Positions 15,464 through 22,880 of a stretch of DNA of 44,631 nucleotides are shown in pieces. The translations under genes were made by a program, and so were the position numbers. This DNA comes from Polaromonas sp. GTDB lineage: Bacteria > Pseudomonadota > Gammaproteobacteria > Burkholderiales > Burkholderiaceae_C. Below the pieces are notes generated by a model. That model saw only the letters and a program-made list of their open reading frames with translations. It was not told where the DNA came from and ran no database searches. Position 1 is the first letter of the stretch. Each line of letters opens with the position of its first letter. Location of the stretch: the NCBI GenBank assembly GCA_021153985.1, contig JAJKJM010000072.1, forward strand, positions 1 through 44,631. Reading direction: 5' to 3'.

Positions 15464-15665
15464 ATATTACAAATTTACCAATGAATTCGCCATTCTGGTG
15501 AATCGCGAAGTCGTTGCTTACTCAGGCAGTAACTATGCCATCCCAGCACAGATTCTGCAAGGGGCGGGCCATCGTCTGCCAAGTGTAAAGCGGTCATTTC
15601 CTGGTCGGTGTGGTGGCGCCGACGGTGACCCACCGTCTGACCTCAAGTCTATTTAAGGAGTTCGC

Positions 15666-16595
15666 ATGCCCGGCGCCTATGCTCATATCGCGGTTGTCAA
15701 TGACGCCCAGAAGCGCGCCGACTCGGCAGGGTTGCGCGAAGACACGCTGGTCAGCCTTGGGCTCTACCTGAAGTACGCGGAGTTGGGTGCTGTCAGCCCG
15801 GACTACCCCTACTTGACCCTCAAAAGCGGACAAAAGAGGTGGGCGGACGCCATGCACTACACCCGCAATGCTTCGCTGCTGCGGGTTGGCGTGGCTACCG
15901 TAGCGAAACTGCCACCCAGTATCCGACCTAAAGCCACAGCCTGGCTACTGGGCTTTGCGGCCCACATGGTCACCGATATGACCATCCATCCCGTCGTTGA
16001 ACGCCGGGTTGGCCCTTACCAGGGAAACGAAGGTGAACATCGGCGCTGCGAGATGCACCAGGACGCTTTCATTTTCCCCCGGGTGATGAATGTTGGCGAC
16101 ACCGGCCTGTCGGAGCATCTGGCTACGGGCATCGCCGCGTGCCACGCAGCAGACGACGAAGACGAGATTGATCCCGCTGTCGGCCAGGTGTGGCTGGCGA
16201 TGCTGGCTGCTGCTTATCCCGAAGATCTGACAGAGGGGCCACCATTGCCCGGTGCTTGGCACTGCGGTTTCCGGGACATTTTGGCGGCGATGGCCGGCGC
16301 CAATCACTTATTTCCTTTTGCGCGCCATGTCAGCGCAGAGCTGAATCTCGCCTATCCCACGGAAAGTTCGATCGACACGAGCTACACCCTGCAGCTGCGA
16401 ACGCCCGAAGGTCTCATGGACTACCAGGCCATTTATGAACGCGCCAGGAGCAATGTCCTGGCCGTCTGGAAAGGTCTCGACGATGCGCTGATTGAGGGCG
16501 GGTCGAATGCCTTGGACGGGCTTGAGGACTGGAATCTCGACACCGGTCGTAGTGTGCAAACAGGAAAGCTCGTTTTTTGGAGGGAATCGGCATGA
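15666..16595 (+). CDS. zinc-dependent phospholipase C-like protein
   Basis: Predicted metal-dependent phospholipid phosphodiesterase, first gene of the CBASS operon. The 309-residue product begins MPGAYAHIAVVNDAQ, the bacterial Zn-dependent PLC entry motif, with candidate zinc ligands H7, D47, H64, H100/D104/H108 (GFAAHMVTDMTIHP) and H125/H131/D133. No signal peptide is seen, so it should stay in the cytoplasm, where such an enzyme would attack the inner membrane on activation. The next gene overlaps by four bases (ATGA). Its place upstream of a CD-NTase suggests an effector or accessory role; phospholipid as substrate comes from the family only. Confidence 0.75.
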   Translation: MPGAYAHIAVVNDAQKRADSAGLREDTLVSLGLYLKYAELGAVSPDYPYLTLKSGQKRWADAMHYTRNASLLRVGVATVAKLPPSIRPKATAWLLGFAAHMVTDMTIHPVVERRVGPYQGNEGEHRRCEMHQDAFIFPRVMNVGDTGLSEHLATGIAACHAADDEDEIDPAVGQVWLAMLAAAYPEDLTEGPPLPGAWHCGFRDILAAMAGANHLFPFARHVSAELNLAYPTESSIDTSYTLQLRTPEGLMDYQAIYERARSNVLAVWKGLDDALIEGGSNALDGLEDWNLDTGRSVQTGKLVFWRESA

Positions 16596-17005
16596 AAAAC
16601 ATCTACAAGATCATCGCGGTACTAGCCGTCTGCCTGGTTACTGCCTGCGCGACGCAGCCAAGTGCTCAGGAAATGAACTACCTGGCCTCTGCTCTGACGA
16701 AGGTCTCCGCTGCGGTGGATGCCACCGTCCGTTATCGCCGCGCGGCCGACGGGTTGCCTGAAGCGGAGTTGCTGCAACTCTCAACAGCTCATGACCCAGC
16801 GCTAATGAAGCCTTTCAGTGGTTTGACGATACGCGTGCTGCGCGATGGTCGTGACTCGGCTGTCTTGGTGTGTGAGGCACGGGGCGGCAAGGCCTTGCTG
16901 GAGGACGCAGGTTGCACCGCAAAGCTGGACCAACACCGCTGGAACAGCGGAGGCGTTGATCGCTGCGAATTCACACTCGATATCAAAAAAATCTGCGCAC
17001 GGTAA
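16592..17005 (+). CDS. small lipoprotein of the CBASS operon
   Basis: 137-residue product with a lipoprotein signal peptide (KNIYKIIAVLAVCLVTAC, lipobox VTAC with Cys19), so it should be anchored on the periplasmic face of a membrane. The mature part is about 118 residues and contains three more cysteines besides the one at the very C-terminus (VCEARGG, DAGCTAKL, DRCEF, KICAR), which suggests disulfides. ATG 16592 is used because it overlaps the previous stop (ATGA). No family was recognised. Sitting between a phospholipase and an alpha/beta hydrolase, it might be a membrane immunity or anchoring partner; that is speculation. Confidence 0.75.
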   Translation: MKNIYKIIAVLAVCLVTACATQPSAQEMNYLASALTKVSAAVDATVRYRRAADGLPEAELLQLSTAHDPALMKPFSGLTIRVLRDGRDSAVLVCEARGGKALLEDAGCTAKLDQHRWNSGGVDRCEFTLDIKKICAR

Positions 17006-17029
17006 CGCAATTAAAAAGAGGAAAAGCAA

Positions 17030-18454
17030 ATGCCTAAAAACATCATCATCTTCTCGGACGGCACCGGCCAGGCTGGCGGATTGAAGCCGGACCAGAATCT
17101 GAGCAACATCTACAAACTGTTTCGCGCCGCCCGTCACGGACCGGAAAGCCCAATCAACCCGGCTGAGCAAATCGCGTTTTATGACGCGGGACTGGGCACG
17201 GAGACTGATGAAGGCAAGATTCCTTTCCGGCCGGTGCAGAAGTTCCGAAAAATCTGGAGCGCTGCTACGGGCACAGGGATCAGCCGCAACATTGCCGACT
17301 GCTACGAGGCGATCCTCAAGCATTACGAGCCGGGCGATCGGGTTTTCCTCTTCGGTTTTAGCCGTGGCGCCTACACCGCCAGGTGCGTCGGCGGCGTCAT
17401 GTCCTTGTGCGGAGTGCCTTCCCACGCCGCCGACGGCAGTCCTCTACCCCGCTTTGGCAAAAACCTTCGCCGGATTGCCGATGAAGCAGTTTCGCAGGTT
17501 TACGAACACGGTTCAGGCAGCGATAAGCCTGAGCGGAAGGACGAGCGGCTGGAAAAAGCACGACGCTTTCGGGAGAAATATGGCAGCCAAAATGATGCCG
17601 GTCAGTCGAACGTGGTGCCGTACTTTATCGGCGTCTTCGACACAGTGGCGGCGCTGGGCGCTCCCGGACCACGTCGCCTCCTGATGGGCTTGAGCCTCGC
17701 GGCGTTTGTCGGTTTGACGACCGCAGCGGCCGCTGGCATTGTCTCACTCATGCCTTGGTTTAGCTTCTGGCCTGCATTCTGGGCGTTCACCGGCGCCATC
17801 GCTCTCGCATTGATAGCGGGATACGTGAACACCAGCGTCAAGACGATCAAGGACTTTCCCCACAAAGGCAACTTCAGCTGGCACATCGCCGCCTGGCGCT
17901 TCCGCTTTTATGACAACTCGCTCAACACGCGCGTCCGTTATGCACGCCATGCGCTGGCTATTGACGAGACGCGCAAGGACTTTGCTCGCGTACCGTGGGC
18001 CACACTTGGAGAATGGCCTGCGCGGCCGGGCGAGCCGGAGTGGCTGCAGCAAGTCTGGTTTGCCGGTAATCACTCAGATATTGGCGGAAGCTACGCAGAA
18101 GATGAGTCGCGGCTGTCGGACATTACCTTGAAATGGATGGCCGAGCAGGCAACCGGGCTTCCGCATCCGCTGCAGATTGACGGAACCAAGCTGCACACCT
18201 TTCCGGACGCCGGAGGCATGCAGCATTGCGAGGTGAGCAGCATGAACGAGGCCCACGCTTGGGCTGGCCGCTTCCTGGATGAAGAACCGCGCGAAATCAA
18301 TGTCCAGGCAGTCCTGCATCCCACGGTCATGACACGCCTGGCGTTGCCTGGGGTCCTTCACTACGGCCGGCGCCGGGAATACCGCCCGGGCAACCTAGCG
18401 GGGCACACCAAGCTGGATCAGTTCTTCAGCAAGAAGCCCGAAGCCTCGGCTTGA
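17030..18454 (+). CDS. DUF2235 alpha/beta hydrolase with two membrane segments
   Basis: Predicted lipase/phospholipase of the family that also includes Tle1-type type VI secretion effectors. The 474-residue product starts MPKNIIIFSDGTGQAGG (the DUF2235 FxDGTG signature), has the nucleophile elbow GFSRGAYTARC with Ser111, a candidate acid at D204 (GVFDTVAALG) and the catalytic-His motif VWFAGNHSDIGGSY with H348. Between them lie two hydrophobic segments (about 218-240 and 246-266), so it is likely inserted in the inner membrane. It is followed after 35 bases by the CD-NTase gene and is the best candidate for a membrane-attacking CBASS effector. Direct nucleotide binding cannot be judged from sequence. 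Confidence 0.82.
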   Translation: MPKNIIIFSDGTGQAGGLKPDQNLSNIYKLFRAARHGPESPINPAEQIAFYDAGLGTETDEGKIPFRPVQKFRKIWSAATGTGISRNIADCYEAILKHYEPGDRVFLFGFSRGAYTARCVGGVMSLCGVPSHAADGSPLPRFGKNLRRIADEAVSQVYEHGSGSDKPERKDERLEKARRFREKYGSQNDAGQSNVVPYFIGVFDTVAALGAPGPRRLLMGLSLAAFVGLTTAAAAGIVSLMPWFSFWPAFWAFTGAIALALIAGYVNTSVKTIKDFPHKGNFSWHIAAWRFRFYDNSLNTRVRYARHALAIDETRKDFARVPWATLGEWPARPGEPEWLQQVWFAGNHSDIGGSYAEDESRLSDITLKWMAEQATGLPHPLQIDGTKLHTFPDAGGMQHCEVSSMNEAHAWAGRFLDEEPREINVQAVLHPTVMTRLALPGVLHYGRRREYRPGNLAGHTKLDQFFSKKPEASA

Positions 18455-18489
18455 GGCGATCGATCAACGCAATGTGAAAGGTAGCCACC

Positions 18490-19737
18490 ATGCACCGCGA
18501 TCCTCTTCCCATGCCCTTGAAGCGGCAACTCTCTCGCGTCTCATCCCCGAAGTTTTTCTATCTGGCGGATGCCATCGCCAAATATAACGAGCCCACGCAA
18601 ACACAGCTGGATGCGATGGAGCGCTCTTATGGCGCGACAGGCAGCTACGTCATGGAATCGGAAGAATTTCGCGATTTAACGATCGCCGTGCATGCGCAGG
18701 GATCACGAGTCATCGGCACCCTTACTCGGCCAACAAAATGGCGCCCTGATGGCTTTGACATCGACGTAGTGATCCGGCTGCGGCATGCGGCCAACCTTGT
18801 GTATGGTGACAATCCCGCCAAGCTGCTCAACGACCTGTATACGGTGCTCAAGCGTTACGCCGAGATGCATGGACTGGGAATTACCAGGTGGGAGCGTTGC
18901 ATTACGCTGGAATATGCTGATGGCATGCGTGCGGACATCACGCCGATCATTGAAGATCCCCTGTTTAGCATCCTCCACGGCGAGACCCACGCCAAAGTGC
19001 CGGACCGAAAACTTCATTTGTTTGAGCCAAGTAATCCAATGGGCTTGGCCAATGCCTTCAACGATGCTGCACGGATTAGCCCGTTGTTCACCACAACCAA
19101 GCTGGCGAGCTTCTCCGAGGCGGCGGCGCGTGGTGATATGTTGCCGCTGCCGGATGCAGACGAAGTCCTCAATCGCCTCCTCGCCCGTCTGGTGCAGTTG
19201 CTCAAGTTGCACCGCAATGTAGCGTTCGGTGTCCCGACGGACGGGCCGGACTTCGCGCCCAGGTCCATATTCCTCACCTCATTGGCCGCAGCGGCCTACG
19301 CGTTGCGCGCGCCCATTGCGCATGAAAGTCCGTTGGATCTGCTTCTGGATATTGTGGACACCATGCCGCTGTGCTTCGAGCGGCACCAGTTGGCCAGCGG
19401 CGGGGAGTTCTGGAATTTGCCTAACCTCACAGCGCCGGGTGACAACCTTGCCAGTGGAATGAACACCTCTGAGCGGCAGGCGGCCTTTGCCAACTGGCAT
19501 TCCCTGCTAACCAATCATCTGCAGCAAATTCTGCAGTGCATCGAACAACGTGAAGGCCTGGACACCCTCCTGAAGGTCATTGATGAAGCGTTTGGTTCTC
19601 GTGCTGCGCAGGCCGTGCGCGAACTCGAAGAACCACGCCCTATCGCCAAGCCAGATCGGCGCATCATCACAGTGGGAACAGCGGCAGCTACGACGATGGC
19701 GCTCCCCGCCCGCGGCCACACATTCTTCGGTAACTGA
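18490..19737 (+). CDS. CBASS cyclic-oligonucleotide synthase (CD-NTase)
   Basis: Signal-producing enzyme of an anti-phage CBASS system: on infection such enzymes make cyclic di- or trinucleotides that switch on an effector. The 415-residue product has the nucleotidyltransferase motif HAQGSRVIGT (G71-S72), the metal-binding pair D90/D92 in GFDIDVVI and the third acid D149 in MRADITP. The start ATG 18490 has an aaagg ribosome binding site. It ends GHTFFGN, a conserved-looking flexible tail: in E2-regulated (type II) CBASS the enzyme's C-terminal residue is linked by the E2. The E2 gene follows at once. The CD-NTase clade and product nucleotide were not determined. Confidence 0.88.
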   Translation: MHRDPLPMPLKRQLSRVSSPKFFYLADAIAKYNEPTQTQLDAMERSYGATGSYVMESEEFRDLTIAVHAQGSRVIGTLTRPTKWRPDGFDIDVVIRLRHAANLVYGDNPAKLLNDLYTVLKRYAEMHGLGITRWERCITLEYADGMRADITPIIEDPLFSILHGETHAKVPDRKLHLFEPSNPMGLANAFNDAARISPLFTTTKLASFSEAAARGDMLPLPDADEVLNRLLARLVQLLKLHRNVAFGVPTDGPDFAPRSIFLTSLAAAAYALRAPIAHESPLDLLLDIVDTMPLCFERHQLASGGEFWNLPNLTAPGDNLASGMNTSERQAAFANWHSLLTNHLQQILQCIEQREGLDTLLKVIDEAFGSRAAQAVRELEEPRPIAKPDRRIITVGTAAATTMALPARGHTFFGN

Positions 19738-19738
19738 A

Positions 19739-20251
19739 GTGCCGTTCCGCCCGAACCCTATACCTACCGTGTCTCAGCGAGCAATGGAGCTGCAGGCCAT
19801 TGGACTGCCTGGCGCGCGTGCGAGCTACCGTGGTAGGGAATTGAACTTTCATGTGAGTCTGGCTCCCGGCGCATTCGGCCGACTGTACCAATGCGTTTTG
19901 AAGGTGATGCCAGACGGGCAGCAACCAGACATGATTGTGGTTAAACCAGATCTGACGATTCTGGCCGGCGGAAAGAAGATTCCACATACCTACACATACG
20001 GTGAGAAAGGGACTCGGCTTTGTCTTTGGTGGCCCAATGACCGAGACTGGGTGCCACAGATGAGTCTTGCCGAAACTTATATTCCGTGGACTGCGGAATG
20101 GCTCTACTACTTTGAACTTTGGTGCAGGACTGGCGAATGGGCGGGCGGCGGCGCCCACCCTGATCCGATACAACGACGCTGGTCTCACTCAAGATCGGCT
20201 CCAAGGGCTTTGCCGATGTCCCGAAAAGAACTCGATGGAGAGTATGTGTAA
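19739..20251 (+). CDS. stand-alone E2-like protein of short type II CBASS
   Basis: Ubiquitin-conjugating-enzyme-like protein that modifies the CD-NTase C-terminus and so primes it. From the GTG at 19739, one base after the CD-NTase stop, the product is 170 residues. It has GRLYQCVLKV, then VVKPDLTILAGGKKIPHTYT, the probable catalytic Cys95 in GTRLCLWWP, and the terminal block YIPWTAEWLYYFELWCRTGEWAGGGAHP typical of CBASS E2 proteins. No E1 or JAB gene is present, which defines the short type II layout. After GGGAHP the last 30 residues (DPIQRRW... to EYV) look unlike the family and overlap another coding frame, so the true C-terminus may be altered by a frameshift. ATG 19784 is an alternative start. 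Confidence 0.78.
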   Translation: MPFRPNPIPTVSQRAMELQAIGLPGARASYRGRELNFHVSLAPGAFGRLYQCVLKVMPDGQQPDMIVVKPDLTILAGGKKIPHTYTYGEKGTRLCLWWPNDRDWVPQMSLAETYIPWTAEWLYYFELWCRTGEWAGGGAHPDPIQRRWSHSRSAPRALPMSRKELDGEYV

Positions 20252-20472
20252 ATTTCACAAAATCTCCGGAAGATGTTTATGGCATTCTGAGGCGCAACAT
20301 CTCTCCAGGATTGAGGGTGTTCTGAATTCTGTGTCTCGACTAAGGAGTTGGACCAGTTTGTGTTTGGGCTTTCGCTTACGGGGCCCATCGGCGGTGGTGC
20401 GGGCAATACCAAAAAGGTGCGCTGCTCCTGCCTTATGTCGTAAGTTCACATGTTGGAGGGTTTCAAAAATGA
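20164..20472 (+). pseudogene. frameshifted gene between the E2 and DUF2188 genes, unknown family
   Basis: No single frame is open, but protein-like sequence continues across frames. Frame 1 reads VSLKIGSKGFADVPKRTRW, then VNFTKSPEDVYGILRRN to a stop at 20323. The +1-shifted frame then reads FCVSTKELDQFVFGLSL, then TGPIGGGAGNTKK up to the A-run at 20411-20415. The first frame resumes as ALLLPYVVSSHVGGFQK and ends TGA at 20470-20472, overlapping the DUF2188 start in ATGA fashion. Two compensating indels would restore about 100 codons. The 5' end is unclear because no start codon follows the stop at 20161. Either a recent pseudogene or assembly errors. The family was not recognised. Confidence 0.5.
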
Positions 20473-20702
20473 CCAAGAAAGATATTCATGTGGTGCCGCA
20501 TAACGACGGTTGGGCCACCAAAAAAGAGGGAGCTAAACGCGCCGGTGTGGTTTTGCCTACGCAAAAGGAAGTGATTGAACGCGCAACGGAACAGGCAAAG
20601 CGGGAGAACGTGGAGGTAGTTGTGCACCGCAAAGATGGAAAAATTCGGGACAGTGACAGCTATGGCAATGATCCGAACCCACCCAAAGACAAGAAGCATT
20701 GA
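20469..20702 (+). CDS. DUF2188 domain protein
   Basis: 77-residue soluble protein that is almost entirely one DUF2188 domain: HVVPHNDGWATKKEGAKRAG, then TQKEVIERATEQAK, then VVVHRKDGKIRDSDSYGNDP. The domain is common in bacteria and its biochemical role is unknown. ATG 20469 follows a good gagg site and overlaps the stop of the frameshifted gene; the longer frame upstream is not coding. It is followed after 14 bases by the SLATT gene. As a member of this operon it may be an accessory factor; DUF2188 proteins also occur elsewhere, so a passenger role is possible. Confidence 0.8.
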   Translation: MTKKDIHVVPHNDGWATKKEGAKRAGVVLPTQKEVIERATEQAKRENVEVVVHRKDGKIRDSDSYGNDPNPPKDKKH

Positions 20703-20716
20703 GCCCTGGAGCGAAC

Positions 20717-21229
20717 ATGAGCGCCTTACCTGATCCAAGACCCGCGATTCGCGCCGAGCTCGAACGCATAGAAGAAGACTGCATCCATTCAGGGAAGGCA
20801 CATTTCAATGCGGGTGATCGCTGGGCGCGATATCACTACTGGCTTGGCATCCCATCTGTGGTGTTAAGCGCCTTGGCAGGCGCTGCGTTCTTTAAGGATC
20901 ATGGAGATATTGCGGGAATCATGTCTGCGGTTGTTGCCATTCTCACTTCGTTGATGACGTTTCTGAAACCATCGGAGAGAGCTTCGGCCCACAAAGGCAG
21001 CGGCGACCAATACCTTACGCTCAGGAACGACGCCCGGGTGTTTCGCGAGGTCAAGTTGGTCTATGCCTGCGACGAACAGGCGGCAATCGCCAGCATGGAC
21101 GACTTTACCAAACGCAGGAATGAGCTTAATCAGGCCAGCGCTCAGTTCTCCCGTAAGGATTTCGAAATAGCACGCACGGGTATTGACCAAGGCGAAGCGG
21201 CGCACCGCGTAGACGCAGCGAGAAAATAG
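20717..21229 (+). CDS. SLATT-like two-transmembrane protein, candidate CBASS effector
   Basis: 170-residue membrane protein with the SLATT layout: an N-terminal amphipathic stretch (AIRAELERIEEDCIHSGKAHFNAG, with WARYHYWLGIP), two transmembrane helices (about 47-62 and 70-90; VVLSALAGAAFF and IMSAVVAILTSLMTFL) and a long charged C-terminal helical region. SLATT proteins are predicted pore-forming effectors tied to nucleotide-signal systems. ATG 20717 with an upstream ggagcga is preferred to the TTG at 20699. It is the last clear gene of the CBASS operon. Membrane depolarisation would be its expected output, by family only. Confidence 0.78.
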   Translation: MSALPDPRPAIRAELERIEEDCIHSGKAHFNAGDRWARYHYWLGIPSVVLSALAGAAFFKDHGDIAGIMSAVVAILTSLMTFLKPSERASAHKGSGDQYLTLRNDARVFREVKLVYACDEQAAIASMDDFTKRRNELNQASAQFSRKDFEIARTGIDQGEAAHRVDAARK

Positions 21230-21257
21230 TGAGGTCATTTGTTACCTTCAGCCATGA

Positions 21258-21449
21258 GTGAGCGTTGCCGTTCTCTCTGGCTGCAAGGAAATTTCGTTCA
21301 ACACCTCGATCAGCATCATCAAGACCAGGATGAACAGCTACTTCGGAAGTGCACTGAACGATCCGTTTTCTACTCGAACCTATGCCGCCGCTGTTGCATC
21401 CGAGCGCGGTTTGGTCGCACTCGGGACGAAAAGAAGGCCACTACGTTGA
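21258..21449 (+). CDS. possible short protein after the SLATT gene
   Basis: A 63-codon frame starting with GTG reads FNTSISIIKTRMNSYFGS, then NDPFSTRTYAAAVASERGLV, which looks protein-like. It has no good ribosome binding site and converges with the jetD 3' end, overlapping it by nine bases. It might be the remnant of a longer gene. Otherwise the 211-base gap 21230-21440 shows nothing. Confidence 0.25.
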   Translation: MSVAVLSGCKEISFNTSISIIKTRMNSYFGSALNDPFSTRTYAAAVASERGLVALGTKRRPLR

Positions 21450-22874
21450 CGGTGAACTCACGGCCTCTTGCAGTGCCTGCAAGCACTTTGGCCAAGGCAG
21501 GCGCTCCTGTTCCAGCCGAAGGTTCGCGCCCCATTTGCCGTTACGTAGTCCGATATAGAGATCCTGCTCTGTGGGTGTGAGGTGTTTCAACTCCTCGGCG
21601 CGGAATGGAGTTAGCTCGGTTACCCATAGTGCTTGACCTTGCAGGAAGGTTGTCTCGTCCATCAAGACGGAACGTAGCCGTGAGAAAATACCTCGAGCTC
21701 GAGAGAGAATTGCAAATCCATGCGTGTCTAGGTCACCCCAATACAGAAGCCGAGGAAAACATCCTTGCTGGGTACTGTGCTCTAAATGGTCTGGACACAA
21801 CCAAGGGATGTGCGCGAGTTCCGAGATTGCATGCCCTAGGCGCATGAAGGCAACCATTCCCTCGAAGTCCGGAAGCGCTAATCCAGTCTCCAGGTTCTCC
21901 ACGATGAAAGCTGCCCGTATGGAAAGCGGCATCCGGGAGATTTCTGCGGCCGGAGCTTCGATGTCGCATAGTCCGCCAAGGCTTGCTCTCAGCTTGGGAC
22001 ATAGGATGCGCAGTCGCAATTTTGATGCTGGCTTGCGTAGCCCGCAGACTTCGTGGAAGTCTTGTGTGGCGCCGTTGATAGACCGGCCATTGATTGCTAG
22101 CGTGAAGTCACGCACGATGGCCTTTCGGGTCTCGATCCATTTGGTGTCAATCTTAGGAACTGGCAACTGGCGTAGGTATAGACCAGACGAGGGATTTCTG
22201 AAAAACCATCCTAGTAACGTCTGCAGTCGCTCGATGTCTTCTTCTGCCCAGTCAGCAAGCACCTCACTGTGTCGAATCCATAGGGAGGAGTACCGGGTGA
22301 TTTCAAACTGCTCAATGAATTCGTCACGCCGGACACAGGCACGCTTCCAGCGCTTTGAAAACCCAGTCCATTGGGCCAACGCCTCTGCATTTTCGACGGT
22401 CACTGCCAAGGGCAAAGTTTGTTCCCCGAGCCTGGACCAACGACGGGTGACCCAGTGCATAGTTACGCCCTCAGGAAGGCTCTTTTCATACTGATGCCAA
22501 TCCCGCACCCAAGTAGAGATATCCGCCATCTTGGCCAGAACGGTCTCCTCGTTGAGACCTGTTAGCGAGTACCGCAAGGGCCAGGTACTGGTCTCGCCGG
22601 ACGATGTGCCCCCTGGAGTATCCGGTTCCGCGGCGGCGTTTTCAATGTAGGAGTGCTCATCAGGAAGCACCTCTTCGGTGATGAGTTTCTGCTCTTGTTG
22701 TGCGTGAACAGGTGCTAGGAGAGTTGCATATTGGTAGGGATCATTGCCAAAGGCCCCCCGGTATAGCCATTCACCAAACTTGACCTTGAACCGCTCGGTA
22801 AAGACCTGAAGAACTTCTTCTGGGCTTTGAAGTTTCTGAGCGGTAACGCGTTTGCGGGATATGGTCGATGCCAT
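21441..22874 (-). CDS. jetD: Wadjet JetD: TOPRIM-domain plasmid-cleaving nuclease
   Basis: Nuclease subunit of the Wadjet anti-plasmid system, which cuts circular DNA extruded by the JetABC SMC motor. The 477-residue product has an N-terminal DUF3322-type arm (about 1-270) and a C-terminal DUF2220/TOPRIM domain with E326 (IVENLET), the acidic DxD pair D381/D383 in LLYWGDLDTHGF and a late acidic patch in RLEQERLPW. These are the metal ligands of topoisomerase VI-type TOPRIM nucleases. It starts six bases after the jetC stop and is the last gene of the operon, the normal jetA-B-C-D order of type I Wadjet. Confidence 0.9.
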   Translation of the reverse strand: MASTISRKRVTAQKLQSPEEVLQVFTERFKVKFGEWLYRGAFGNDPYQYATLLAPVHAQQEQKLITEEVLPDEHSYIENAAAEPDTPGGTSSGETSTWPLRYSLTGLNEETVLAKMADISTWVRDWHQYEKSLPEGVTMHWVTRRWSRLGEQTLPLAVTVENAEALAQWTGFSKRWKRACVRRDEFIEQFEITRYSSLWIRHSEVLADWAEEDIERLQTLLGWFFRNPSSGLYLRQLPVPKIDTKWIETRKAIVRDFTLAINGRSINGATQDFHEVCGLRKPASKLRLRILCPKLRASLGGLCDIEAPAAEISRMPLSIRAAFIVENLETGLALPDFEGMVAFMRLGHAISELAHIPWLCPDHLEHSTQQGCFPRLLYWGDLDTHGFAILSRARGIFSRLRSVLMDETTFLQGQALWVTELTPFRAEELKHLTPTEQDLYIGLRNGKWGANLRLEQERLPWPKCLQALQEAVSSPST

Positions 22875-22880
22875 GGGGTC

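Noticed and set aside
15453..15656. 67-codon frame (MQATYYKFTNEFAILVNREV) between the regulator pair and the phospholipase gene
   Set aside because: No ribosome binding site, the start falls inside an inverted repeat and the end is low in protein character; more likely leader DNA.
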